Of a stretch of 64,000 bases of DNA, positions 36,001-47,174 are shown piece by piece. The notes under the pieces are model-generated. The model was not told the origin of the DNA, made no database searches, and was given only the letters and a program-made list of their open reading frames with translations. Positions within the stretch are counted from its first letter, which is position 1. Every line of letters begins with the position of its first letter. The position numbers and the translations under genes were made by a program. Location: positions 1 to 64,000 of the forward strand of contig BRON01000003.1 in NCBI GenBank assembly GCA_024345305.1, written 5' to 3'. The stretch comes from Mrakia gelida (taxonomy: Eukaryota > Basidiomycota > Tremellomycetes > Cystofilobasidiales > Mrakiaceae).

Positions 36001-37611
36001 GAGGAGGAGAAGTGTTGCTGCTCGTGCGAGGACGACGCGAACCCGTTCGAGTTGGTGGGAGGAGGAGTAGCGATAGTCCCAGGAGGAGGTGAAGGGATGA
36101 GCCAGTTCGAAGGCGAGAAGGGAATTCCGAGGTTTCCCAAGCCTCCCGACGACGACGACGACGCGCCGACTTCTCCCAACTCCTCCATCCACGCACTGAA
36201 GCTCGGCGACGGCACCGACATGGGATCCTGCTGCTGCTGGTGCGATCCGTGAATCGGCGAGCCCTGTTGGTTCTGATGGAGGAGCTGCTGCTGTTGCTGG
36301 AAGTGATGGACCTGTTCGGGAGTCATGCCTGATCCCGAGAGCATCAAGTCGATCATCCCTTTGAACGACATCCCTGGCGGCGGTGAGTAGGAGGAGGAAG
36401 AGGACGCAATGGGTTGTTGATGGAGAGGGTGAGGAAGAGAGGAGGAGGATGGAACGGAGGGCATGGGAGCTGAAGGGGAAGTGGAGTGGGTTGGAATGGG
36501 GCTGAGGTCGATAGGTTCGAGGTGATAGCTCGACGAGGAAGGAGGGAGAGGAGGTCGAAGTTGGTGCTGTTGATCCGAGGGAGCGTAGAGGATGGGAGGA
36601 GTGAAGGGCGACGCGTTGGGAGGGTAGGCGTGAGAGGAGGTTGGGCGATGTTGAGAGGAGGTTGGACGGCCGTCGCTGCTGCTGTGGTGGTGAAGGAGGG
36701 GAGGCGGAGGGAGGTGAGGGGAGAGGTGATGGAGAGGGAATCCGTTGAGAGGTTGGGAGGATGATGGTTGAGCGGTGAAGGGAGTGAAATCTGCATCCGA
36801 GTCCTGAGAGTCGTCCGATGAAGATTCCAGCTCGTCGTCTTCCTTGTAGGATTGTAGGTTGTTGGCTGTTGACCTCCCTCCTGCTCCTCCTGCCCTCATC
36901 GTCCCGACTTCCCCGTCCCCATCTTCCAGTTTGAGCTCCTCCTCCTCTCCCTCCTTCTCCTTCCCTTTCCCACCAGCACCACCGCCCTTCTTCCCTCCAT
37001 TACCCTTCTTAGACGACGATGCTGCTGCTGTAGCTGGAGTCTTCCTCTGTTTCTTCCTCGAAGTTGAATCTTGAGCGTTCGTCGCTGTCGATGGTGGTGC
37101 TCCTTCTTCTTGACCTTCGTTCGTACTAGGACGCTTCTTCCTCTTGTTCGGCTGCTTGACCGTCACCAGCTCGCCGGTGAGAGGATCCAGAACTTGAGCA
37201 GGGAACTTGCACTCAAAGCTCAACCTCGAACTGAGAGCGAAAATTTGAAGAAGCGAAGGAAGGGGAAGGGGAACGGTCAATCAGCTTGAACAGGGCCTTA
37301 TCTCTCCCTCCCTTGCCTCTCGCTCGAGCTGTTGTTGGACTCACCAAGCACCACAGCAAGGTCGAACCATATCACACCGTTTCTTACGAGCTCGACAGAC
37401 CTACAAGAAGTGATAACAAAGCAAGCGAAAGTCAGACTCTCGCAAAGGAAAAAGGAAGGACGAGAGCTCGAGGTCAAGAACTCACCAAACATCCCTCCCT
37501 GGACCTCCTCTTCTCCTTCTCAACCTCCTTGTCCTTCGAGCGCTTAGCAGCGACGACTCGTTCGGGAGAGCGAGAGTTGTTGGACCCTGTTGAAGAGTGG
37601 GCAGCTGGCAT
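33043..37611 (-). CDS. Zn(II)2Cys6 transcription factor with fungal-specific domain
   Basis: A fungal DNA-binding regulator. The start at 37611 gives MPAAHSSTGS, then a basic stretch. The zinc cluster is assembled from three exons: GCL from exon 1, VCRARKKRCDMVRPCCGAC from exon 2, and SRLSFEC from exon 3. This gives the exact spacing Cys-x2-Cys-x6-Cys-x6-Cys-x2-Cys-x6-Cys. The next exon (about 37230 down to 35290) encodes a basic segment (NKRKKR), acidic patches and about 500 residues of Ser/Pro/His/Gln/Asn low complexity. Later small exons give the helical regulatory domain of Fungal_trans_2 type: LISILAWSAMHLSDSGE, WLLRNIAYHELL, SFMGCCQPVFQIIAEISRL and SYHFVTFRAWVLTARLYL. The C-terminus ends WISWAQVSREKGWNVSFA at a stop in 33043-33045. 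The target genes cannot be told. Confidence 0.85.
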
Positions 37612-38238
37612 GGGCGTGGTCCTCGAGATGTTGGTTGTCAACGTTGAGGTCAAGGGAGCAAAGGACGAGGGAGCTGCGATCGATTGGAAACGGCCGATTC
37701 AGTCGCTTTTCGTCTTGCGGTTGGGGTTTCCCACGTTTTTTTGATAGCCAAGGGAGACGAGCAGGGCCAGGGAGAGCTTGTCGAAGCGAAGAAAAAATCT
37801 GCGCGAGAGGAGAGAGAGGAGCGGAGGGGGACCGAGGGAAGTCGGAGCTTAATTGTCCTCCTCCTGGACCGGTCTGTTTTCCTCTCCTGTCTTTCGTTTT
37901 CGGCTCCCTCGCTCGCACCTCTTGTACGAAAGGACGAGAGACGTGAGGCTCGGTTGCTGCTCAAATATAAGACCTGGAAGGTGGTAGAGAGGTTATATGA
38001 GGTTGCTTCAGATCCAATTTCTGTTCGCTTCGTTATCTTGCGAGACGCGTCGCGACTCGGGTCTCGCCTCGTTCGCTTTCCATCGTTCGTGCGAAAATGG
38101 GAGGCATGGCTACAGATATAGAGAGGTACGAGGTACAGCGAAGAAGACAAAAGACGAATCCGAATGGGGGGAGAGAAGAAAAGATACAGTGACATGAAAC
38201 AAAACGAAACAACGCGTCGAGCCTAGCTGTCCTCCTCC
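37612..38238. other. Intergenic region upstream of the Zn2Cys6 regulator
   Basis: These 627 bp between two minus-strand genes hold the regulator's promoter and leader and the 3' end of the upstream gene. One strand keeps open frames across part of it, but no recognisable protein or splice pattern supports a gene. Confidence 0.5.
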
Positions 38239-40559
38239 TCAGCCCCTCACCCTCTTCACCAACCTCCCCGGAAGCTTGTACCCCTCCGGCTTCACTATCG
38301 CCGTCGGCTCGAATCCGTACACCGGCTCCAGGCCGTTCCTTCTGCGTTTCAGCGACGGCGAAGGGTCGATGTTTGGAGAGGAGTTGGGTTCGGGGTTCGT
38401 TGTTGTTGCAGTACTTTGGGTGGGTAGAGGCGGTGGTGATGCTGGTCGCGTCAACTTGAGACACGACTTGAGTGGGTAGAGCAGTCGAGGGGAGGTTCTG
38501 ACGTGGGCGGGAGTGAAGGTGAGCGTTGAGGGCGAGGGAGGAGGGGAGGGTGGGTTTGGGTTTGGAGGTGGTGGTGGTGGATGTGAAGGTGCGTGTTGTA
38601 TAAGGGGAAGAGCGGTGGAGGCTGTGGTTGGGGAGGAGGAGAGCCAGCTGAGTTGGGTAGAGGAGGGTGGGAGGGAAGGCGTCCGCGGTGGAGCAGAGGA
38701 GACGGGGACGATGGTCGGGTCGACGAGCGGTGTTGATGAGGATGCGAGGAGGTACGATGGTGCTGGGGTCGATGTGGAGGATTGGTATGCGAAGGGAGGT
38801 TGTGGAGTCGGTGGGGGTTGAGAGGGAGGTGGGAAGGTAAGAAGGCGTTCGATGATTCCCTCCGACGAGTACGACGCGACCGACGGTTGAGCTTTGGGTG
38901 AGTAGGCGGGTGATTGAATCTGGAGGGTTGCGGATGTGGATGAAGAGGCTGAAGATGTAGAAGCTGTCGAACCCTCCTCTTCGAAGGGATCCTGTTCAGA
39001 GAGGAGGCGACAAAAGTCAGCACGAGAAACGCGTCGAGCAAGTGAAGGCTACCGCAGGAGTGAGACGCACATGATCCTGTTGGCCCGTTTTCGTCGACCG
39101 ACACTCCGAGCTGAGACTTCCCTCCGGGCTCGACCGACTCCCCGAGGCTCTTGAGCTCGCGATCTCCTCGCCGACGCTCCTGTACAGCCCTTCTCGAACC
39201 TCCCTCTCCCTCGCCGCCCACTCCATCCAGTACCCGTCCACCCTCATCTGAAGTCTCTCACACCTGTCCTCCAGATCCTGAATCTTGAGTTGAGAGTCCA
39301 AAAGCGGTTGCCGAGCTTCAGTGAGCTGGCTCGTCAACTGACGCGTCTCCGTCCTCGACGAATTGCGACTCGTCATGTCGCCCTTCGCTGTCCTCCCCGC
39401 TGTTCCCAGCGACGTCGAAGCAACCCCTCCGACTTGATTGAGGTCCCCGAGATGGAGAGTGTCGTCGTGTCCGTCGAGCCCGTGATCTGCTGAACGAAGA
39501 CGACGAGAGGAGGGAGGAGGGTGAGGTCGTCGATGGGGAGGGTTCCAAGTTGGTGGTTCAGGCGAGGAGAGCAGTTCGATGTATCGGCCGACGTATGGGA
39601 CGAGTGTGAGGAGGGATAGGGGTTTGGTATCGATGTCCTCGGCCTGGAAAGATGGTGCAGTAGGAAGTTGAGAGGTGAGCAACGTGAGAGGTTCAACGAC
39701 GAGTAGATGGAACGCCAGAGAAAATATAGAGGTAGATGTTAACTCACGAAGCAGTGTTGAACGAGCGTAACGATGTAAGTTCCGATGATGTGAGCTGAGA
39801 AGACGAAGAGGCGGGTTAAGACGGTCTGTCGAGGAAGAGGAAGAAGGAGGGAGAGTTCGTTCGTTCGAGCTCACCTTCGGACTCGTCTTCGATGTCGCAT
39901 TGATCATTGAGCAGCTCGGACACTACGTCTTTGATGAGCTGAGACGATGAGTACGAAGGACAAGAGTGTCAGCTTTAGCTCTTCTCTTCCAAAGAACCCT
40001 GCAGATGGACTAGAAGACTTACCCGTCGATTCGCTTTCCTGAGCTCCCTTCCCCTCCTCAACGTCGAAGCTTGATCCGCCAGCCTGACCCCAGCCGTGGC
40101 AGACCAATCCTCCACCGGTCGCCTGTGAAGAGGGATGGGCGTACTCTTCTCCTGCTCGAGGTCCTCATCGTCGTAGCTGTAGACGGACGACTGGGAGGTC
40201 AAGGGGTAGCGAAGAGGAAGTGGGCTGAGGCGAGGTCGAGGTTCTTGAACGGAAGGAGCGGTGGGTTGGGTCGAGTCCGTCCTCGATGTGGCCGTCCACG
40301 CAGAGAGAGAAGGATAGGGTCGATGTATGAGAGGGGAGGGAAGGAGCTGGGAATGGGAACGGAGTGGGGTCGGTCTCGAGATTGAAGAGAGCGCTGAAGG
40401 AGTGAGGGAAGCTGAAGGAGGGGGAGGAGGATTCGGAGGGAGGATGGTGTCGAAGCTCTTGTGCTTGTTCCCGAGAACGTACTCCAGCCGAGAGAGAGCA
40501 GGGCACTGTCCAGGTACGGAGACATGAGGGAGAAGTTTGCGAGTGTGGGTCTGAGCCAT
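38239..40559 (-). CDS. Unrecognised protein with Pro-rich ends and a central coiled coil
   Basis: I do not recognise this protein. The ATG at 40559 starts MAQTHTRKLLPHVSVPG and a short ordered segment, LSRLEYVLGNKHKSFDTILP. A long Pro/Ser-rich region follows. Small exons then encode a likely folded helical part: ELIKDVVSELLNDQCDIEDE, AHIIGTYIVTLVQHCF and PLSLLTLVPYVGRYIELLSS. The next exon (about 39640-39075) contains a coiled coil around LLDSQLKIQDLEDRCERLQM and MEWAAREREVREGLYRSV. The C-terminal exon is Pro/Ser-rich and ends in a basic cluster (SLKRRRNG ... KLPGRLVKRVRG), a plausible nuclear signal. It stops at 38239-38241. It shares its start region with the divergent SmB gene, which hints at regular expression but says nothing about function. 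Confidence 0.65.
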
Positions 40560-40862
40560 CCTGGAAGGAGGAGCTCGTCGTTGGAGGGAACGAAGCGATC
40601 GTCAGGCTGGACGCGTCAAATGCTCGAGAAGAGTCGCTGTTGAGCTCGTTCTTTCGTGTTTTCTCCCTGTTTTGAGTTCAAATCTGATTCGAAGGAGCTT
40701 CGGAGTGTATCCCTTGCAGCTGCTCAAAAATTCCTAGCAGACACGCCGGAGGCTCTCTCCCTCCAGCGGACCTCGTCCAAATCGCGAGCAAGTCGAGCTC
40801 TCCTCTTCACTTCAACCCACGACCTTCTCCCTTCCCTTCCCTTTCCTCTTTCTTGTCAAAAA
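40560..40862. promoter_or_regulatory. Compact bidirectional promoter region, 303 bp
   Basis: The only DNA between the divergent coiled-coil gene and SmB. It contains GGACGCGTCAAA near 40610, with the MluI-box-like core ACGCGT, and a C/T-rich leader just before the SmB ATG. No TATA box is obvious. Confidence 0.5.
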
Positions 40863-42505
40863 ATGGTGCGTCTTGTGTCCTCTGATCCACTCAAGCTCGA
40901 TGCAACTGTATACTGACCTTCTTCTCCCTCTTATCGGTCTCTTCCCAGCCTGCCGGTGAGTTCTTGACCTCCCTCTCCTTCGCTCCTCCTTCCCTTCTCC
41001 TCGTCTCGCGATCCATCCATGTCCCGCCCCTCTTTCTTCTCGAGCTGACTATGTCTCATCACTCTGTTCGTATAGGTCGAACTACGAAAGGAGGAGGAAG
41101 GATGATGACTCTCATCAACTACCGTCTCAAGGTCACTCTGTTCGTCCCATCCCATCCATCTTTTGCTCCTTCGTCGTCTCGTCCCCTCGCTCGCCTCCAC
41201 CCTCCCATCCTCCTTCTTGTCGCTGACTTCTCGCTCGTATGGCTCGGTGCGTACAGGAACGATGGACGAAACCTGATTGGACAGATGCTCGCTTTCGATA
41301 AGCACATGAACTTGGTGTTGGCGGAGTGTGAGGAGTTCAGGAAGGTCAAGGTCAGTTCAACGTGTCCTTCCCTGCTCGTCATTCGTTCTCTGGGTCTGCT
41401 GGGACGCTCGATGGGGACGTACTATCGTACAGGTGGGCTTGGATTCATCTGGGAGGTGAACCAGAGCTGGGGATGCGTGAAGGGAGGAGGGAGGGATGCC
41501 GAGGTCGAAGGGAAGGAAACACCTCGACCAACCTCGCCTCCTCCTTCCCTTCCTCGAGTCTCGTTGCCGCTGGAGCGTCCATCCCACCTCCAGCTCGCAT
41601 CTGGGGGGCCGTAACATCGGCATCGTCAACTCCTGAAGCCATCCCTCGCTTGCTTCCCCATTTGAACCTCTCGTCGAGCTCCCGACCTCAAAGCAAGAGC
41701 TGACCTCCTTCCCTTCCCTCCCTTCCTTCCCTCCCTTCTCTCCCTTCTTCCTCCCTCAGGCCCGTAAAGCCAAGGACGATGCCGGAATCTCCGCTCCCGT
41801 CGCTGCTCAGGAGATGAAGCGAACTCTTGGTCTCGTTATCCTCCGAGGAGAGACCGTCGTTTCCATCAGCATCGAGGGACCTCCTCCCAAGGAGACGGAG
41901 GAGATCGCTTCTGTGAGCTCGCTTCTCTTTTTTGTTCCGAATGGTCGAGATCACGAGCTGACTACTGACTCTGCTCTCTTTCGCAGCTTCCTCTTGGACC
42001 TGGAAAAGGTGTTCCCGCTGGACGAGGAATGGGTCTCGGTGGAGGTGCGTCTTCTTCGACTCCCTTCCCTCCCTTCCCCTGCTTGAGCTGCTTCTCCACC
42101 TCGCTTGCCTTCGCTGGTACGAGGACCGCCTCCCTGATTTGACGCAGAGCTGACTTTTCCTCTCCTCCATTCATGTCTACCCGTCCTCCTCGAATCCCAC
42201 AGCCGGAATCCCTCCTCCTTCCATGGCCGCTCGACCCATGCCCTACGCTCAACCTCCTCCCGGCTTCCCCATGCAATCCTTCGCTCGACCTCCTCCCGGT
42301 TTCCCTGGAGCTCCTCCAGCTGGGTTCAGGCCTCCCATGGGATTGTGAGTCCACCATCTTTCTTCACCACCACCTTCCAGCCTTCCCTTCGTTCGACGCG
42401 AGCTCGAAGCTGACCCTCCCGGCCTCCCTCCTTCTCTTCCGTTGCTTCAGCCCTGGTGCTCCTCCTCCCGGCTTCCCTCCTCAGGGATTCAGGCCGCCGA
42501 TGTAG
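40863..42505 (+). CDS. SMB1: Small nuclear ribonucleoprotein-associated protein B (SmB)
   Basis: A core Sm-ring protein of spliceosomal U1, U2, U4 and U5 snRNPs, nuclear. The conserved start is rebuilt from three pieces: ATG alone (40863-40865), a 7-nt exon CCTGCCG (40949-40955), and an exon from 41076. Together they give [20 protein letters not shown], the canonical SmB beginning. Later exons supply [53 protein letters not shown] and a Pro/Gly/Met-rich tail with PPPGFP repeats. It stops at 42503-42505. Intron 4 (41351-41759, 409 nt) is much longer than its neighbours. The second half of the Sm fold (GLVILRGE) and the proline tail both match the family. Confidence 0.92.
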
Positions 42506-42935
42506 ATTGGAGTTCGGTGCTTGGAGGTTGGACGGAGGGCAGTGCGTGCAGTAAAACGAAACGCGGTCGTTCGGAGAGGTCGCTCGACGCGTTCGGAGTT
42601 GTGGGTTTCCTTTTTCGAGCTTCTTTTCTTTCGTTTGGTTCGTAGTAGTTGAAGAGAAATAACATGTATACCAGATCTTTTCGCATCGTTGTCCACGCGA
42701 GAGAGGGCAGAGGAAGGAAGGAGATGAGCGAAGAAGCTCGAAGCTCACATTCCTCCCCTTTCCTCCTCTCTTTCTCCTCGTCCTCGATTTTCTTGGAGAG
42801 CTCAAAACCCTCCCAAGTCGATATCTTTCCGTTCCCCGCTCACCACCCAGACACCAACAAATATCCTTGCCTGCCTTCGAAATCGAACCCAACCTTCGTC
42901 GATCTCCGCCCGATCCCTCTTGATTCCCAACGTCC
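42506..42935. other. Intergenic region, SmB to MoaB-like gene
   Basis: These 430 bp between two + strand genes hold the SmB 3' region and the next promoter. There is a C/T-rich leader before 42936. No gene is seen. Confidence 0.5.
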
Positions 42936-44831
42936 ATGAGCTTTCTGTCTCGTTCTTCAGCCCTCCCTTCCCTCCTTCACCGAAACCTCTTCGCCACTCC
43001 CAACAAGACCGTGCTCAGAAGCATGTCAACATCAGCACTTCCTCCTACGTTCCCTGTCTCTGAGCTCGGACCTGTGAGTTCGAATCGACGAAGGTCGACC
43101 TCCACCTTCCTCCGTCCTTCCTTCCCTCTTTCTTGAAGGGACCGTCCTCGCCAGCTGGATCCTTCCCGGCCCAGACCTCGAGCATACGAGATCTGACTAT
43201 AACGTGCAGCTCGTCGTCATGCTCTCGAGAACTGAGGAGCGATATCGCGCTTGCTCTAGCATCCTCAGCTCATCCGCCATCTCCTTCCTCCCATCTGTCC
43301 TTCTCGTCCCTTCTCGAGAGCCATCCTGACCTCCCTCCTCCCGCTTTCGCTTCCTCACAGAACCCTCTCGGAGAAGGGAAGTTTATCCGAACGGCTGGAA
43401 TGATCGGTGAGTCCTCGTTGACCTCTTGGGGTAGCTTAAGAAGGGAGAAAGATGAGGGCTGACTGAGTGACCTCGCTGCCTTCGTTCGTCCTTCCTTCCA
43501 TTGACAGTCATCGGAGACGAAGTCCTCAACGGCAAGACGCGAGATACCAACTCGAACTACTTTGCCAAACAATGTTTCGACCTCGGTATCGAGTTGAAAA
43601 GAATCGAGACCATCGCGGACGATCCTGAGGAGATCAGGGAGGCTGCTGTTCGGATGGTCAAGAACTACGATTGGGTTGTGACGACCGGAGGGATTGGGCC
43701 TACTCAGTGAGTTTCAGTACGCTTCCGAGGAAGGAGACGAGACGAGACGCTAGTACGGCGAGCGGTCGGGTCGAGTCGCGTCTTGCGGGACGGAGGGAGA
43801 TCTCGACGACATCGTCGTCGTCAAGTCTTCTTCTTCTTCGGTCATCGAATCCTTAGTTCTTTGCCTATTCTCGTACAGTAGATAGGAGCCTAGACTGACC
43901 GAATCCGTCCACCCTCGAATCTCGCAGCGACGACATCACCTACAAGTCCCTCGCCGACGCGTTCGAGATGCCTCTCGAGCATCACCCCGAGACGCTCAAG
44001 AGGATGTGGGCGATGGGGAAAGCTAGGTACGATCTGGAGAAGCAGACGCATGAGCAGAGGGAAGCAAGGGAGAGGATGGGTTTGCTTCCTAGTGGGAAGG
44101 GGAGCGAGGTGATCTTCGTCGAGGAGGATAAGTGGGTCGTGAGTTCCTCGCGTCTCTTTCGTCTCCGTTCAGCGCTCCTTCTGGCTTGTTTGCGGGCGTC
44201 GAAACTGACACGATATTTTATATGTCTTAAATCGGTTCGTCCAGCCCGTCGTCCGACTCCAAGGCCGCCTCTGCGTCTTCCCTGGAATCCCAGCTCTCTT
44301 CACCTCCCTCCTCGTCGCTCTCACTCCGTACCTCCCTCTCCCTCCCGACACCGAGAAGCCCTACAGGCATCTCGTTCACACTGAGTGGGCGGAGAGTAAC
44401 ATAGCCCCAGGGCTGGGCAAGCTGGCTGAGGAGGTGAGGAAGGAAGGCATTCGGGTTGGAAGTTGTGAGTCGTCGTCGAGCCTGTCTCTTCGAGTTTCTT
44501 CGCGCCTTCGTCTCGAATCGCGTCGAGTTTTTTTTTCGAAGCGAGTAGACTGATGTTTATTTGCTTTTCGTGGATGCAGACCCTGCTCTTCAGAAGGGAG
44601 TCACGATCAGTCTGATCGGGAAGAACCAGGAGCGATTGAAGGAGCTCGAGGAAAGGGTACGTCGCGTCGTCTGGCCTTCTTTCCTCTCCTCTTCTCGCCT
44701 CTCTTCCTCAAGAGAACTCGGCCCTGACCTCTCTTTCTTGTTTCTTTCGCGTTCAGATTGTCCGAGAGTTCGAAGGGACTGTGGTGAAAGCTGGAAAGCT
44801 GGGCGCGGAGATCGACGTCCCGAAGCTTTGA
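42936..44831 (+). CDS. MoaB/Mog-domain (CinA-like) protein, probably mitochondrial
   Basis: A protein of the molybdopterin-binding MoaB/Mog fold, of the type also found in CinA and the N-terminal half of some FAD synthases. The substrate is uncertain. The ATG at 42936 opens a Ser/Leu/Arg-rich leader without acidic residues ([19 protein letters not shown]), typical of mitochondrial import. The core follows in small exons: [29 protein letters not shown] (IGDE-x-L-x-G), and [10 protein letters not shown], the GGxGPT motif that binds the pterin or nucleotide. [13 protein letters not shown] comes next, then [16 protein letters not shown] and a C-terminal helical part ending EIDVPKL. It stops at 44829-44831. 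The splice joining ATGATCG to TCATCGGAG fits the frame. The first intron, about 290 nt, may hide another small exon. Confidence 0.78.
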
Positions 44832-45231
44832 TGAGATGGACTGATTCGTTCGAAGTTTGAATGTGTTTCCGCTTCTGCTTGAAAGGAAGGGTTGCGGTCT
44901 TGAGCTGGGCAGAGACGTTAAGGTCTCGGAGCTGAAGGTGAGTCGCGTCTCTTCTTGTCGCGCGGAGGTGCAGGTGTTTGTTCCGAGGCGTCGTCGGGCG
45001 AAGGGATTGACGTGACTTCCTTCCTTCTCCTGACCGCTTCTCGTTCTCTTGGGCTCTCTCTCTCTTCACCTCACAGGACCAACGTTCTCCTGCTTCTGGT
45101 ACGTCGTGACCTTCTCTCTCTGCACAGCCTCCTTGGTACGACGTTTTGACGTACTCCCTGTCCTTCCTACAACTCCCCCCCCCCCCCCCCAACTCTCCTT
45201 CAACCACACCCCAACAACAGCAAACCCCACC
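44832..45231. other. Intergenic region with 16-C homopolymer
   Basis: The promoter and leader of chitin deacetylase 1. It holds a run of 16 C at 45175-45190, about 40 bp before the ATG. Splice-like words (GTGAGTCGCG near 44940, CTCACAG near 45070) suggest a spliced 5' leader. No coding gene is seen. Confidence 0.5.
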
Positions 45232-46777
45232 ATGCTTCGACTCCCTATCTTCCTTTCTCTCGTCTCCAGCATCGCCATCGCGTCCGCCTCAGCCCTTCCC
45301 TTCGCTCTCGAACATCGACTGGCGTCGCCCAACGACCTCTCGACCTCTCCTTCGTTCAGGGATCTTCGACTCAGACAAGAGGAGAAGATCACTTCTGAGG
45401 AAGCGACTTCCGAGGAGGATTCTGGTGTTGCTGAAGTCTCTCTCACCATTCAGTCTGTCTCGAACTGTCTCGTCTCTGGTCATGTTGCTCTCACTTTCGG
45501 TGAGTGTTCGTTTGTCGTTGGTCGCCGACTCATCTTCGAAGGACTGACCGCTTTTCTGGTCTTCTTTTTTCTTTTCAGACGACGGACCTTACCTCGTACG
45601 TGTACCCTTTCTTTCTTCGTTTCTTGGCGGAGGTGAAACTGGAAGCTGAATCTCCTGCTTTTGCTCGAAAGTGGGAGACCGAAGTCGCGTCGAAGCTCAA
45701 GGCCGTCGACGGGAAGGGAACCTTCTTCCTCAACGGTTCGTCGAGCTCTTTCTTCTTCGCCCATGTCGTCGAGAGTGTCTGCTCAACTTTTTCGACCTTC
45801 GATCCCAGGAAACAACTACGCTTGGTGAGCTCCTCGTGCTGATTCGAAAAGAGATCAAGACCGAACGCAAGCTGACCTCCCTTCTTCTTTCTTTTTTTTC
45901 CCTCTCCCACGCAAGCATCTTCGATCAAGCCGAGGTCATCAAATCTCTCTTCTCCGCTGGTCACACCCTCGCTTCTCACGGCTGGGCCCATAAGAATCAT
46001 TCTTTTTCGTAAGTCTTTCCTTGTTCCCTTCTCGCTTGCGTCCCCTTTCTGACCTTGATCCGTTCAACAGGACCGCCGAAGAGATTAACGAGGATCTTGA
46101 GAAGCTAGAGTTTGCTTTCGAGAAGATCTTGGGAATCAGGCCTACCTGGTACCGACCTCCCTACGCCATCGTTACGGATATCCTTCTCCAGGTCCTCGTC
46201 GAGAGGGGATACACGAGTGAGTCGCGTCCTTCATTTCTTCCGCCGCCTCCTCTCGCTCTCGTTGACCTCTTCGCCCTCCTCCCTTTGCAGGCTTGATCCT
46301 GTGGTCTGACAACGTCGGAGACGCTGACGGTGTCGTTCTCGCGAATCAGAAGGCCTCGTTCGATTCTGTGAGTCTCTTCAAACGAAGAACACCTCCTCTT
46401 CCCGAGCTCATCCTCTCGTCTCTTTCTCAGATCATCAAGTCGTACCCCTCGCCTCACCTCTCCCTCCAGCACTCCACTCAGAACATCAGTGAGAAGTTTT
46501 CGCTTCCTTCCACCTCTCAAACCTGACTTCATTCTTCTTTCGTCTCTTTCATACAGCCCTCAAGGACACAATCCCCTACTCGCTCCCTCTCCTCAAGAAG
46601 GTCGGCTATAAGATCTCAACCGTTGAGACCTGTCTCGGACTCGTCGGATCTTCCTACGTTCGTCCTCTCCCTTCTCAACTTCTCCTCCCGTACGAACTCG
46701 ACGCTTACCTCGCCCCTCGCATCTTTCAGGTCAAGGTCGGAGAGCCTGGAATTAAGGACGAGACCTGGGTCTGCTAG
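45232..46777 (+). CDS. Chitin deacetylase 1 (CE4, NodB fold), secreted
   Basis: A predicted secreted or wall-bound polysaccharide deacetylase that removes acetyl groups from chitin to give chitosan. The start at 45232 gives a signal peptide (MLRLPIFLSLVSSIA, then IASASA). The catalytic core follows in order: TFDDGPYL (motif 1, catalytic base and metal Asp), SHGWAH (motif 2, metal His pair), RPPYA (motif 3), LWSDN (motif 4 region) and LQHST (motif 5 His). A Cys pair, NCLVSG and KDETWVC, brackets the domain as in other fungal members. Motif 1 lies on a 17-nt exon at 45579-45595. It stops at 46775-46777. No GPI signal is visible, so it is probably released or held loosely. It is one of three related genes in the window. 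Confidence 0.88.
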
Positions 46778-47174
46778 ATCCTGCTCTCTCGATCTTAGCC
46801 ACTATCTACACATCTTCGAGTAGTCTCCCAACTATCTACACTCCCTTTCGTCGTCGTTCCCTCGCCTCTTCGCCTTCGTTTCCGACCCCACCCCCGGTTT
46901 CTCGCTTTGCTCGAACACTCTCTTTTTGTGCCCGCTCCTTCACCTAAACGGACTCATGACTTTTCACGCTTTCGCTCGAGACTCACTTGGCGAGAAGAAA
47001 GGAAGAACGACATCGATATCGATCGCTCTCCCTTTCACGCGCTTCACGTTCCAAGCTCAACGTCCCGAACTTCGCCTCCTTTCCGCGGCGAAGCCTAAGA
47101 GGCGATGAAGAAGGAAGACAATGGTCAGCTCGTAGTGCGAGGAGTACGCGTAGAGGAGAGCCGGCTCACAAGCA
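46778..47174. other. Convergent 3' intergenic region, CDA1 / Cys-rich gene
   Basis: These 397 bp lie between two converging stops. The left part is C/T-rich with no open structure of note. No gene is seen. Confidence 0.5.

Noticed and set aside
35290..37230. Long reverse-frame and overlapping open frames across the low-complexity part of the Zn2Cys6 gene
   Set aside because: They are by-products of the repetitive Ser/Pro/His/Gln codons and lack splice signals or domains of their own.
45175..45190. Run of 16 C as a functional element
   Set aside because: A single homopolymer in a promoter, prone to sequencing and slippage error, with no supporting feature.
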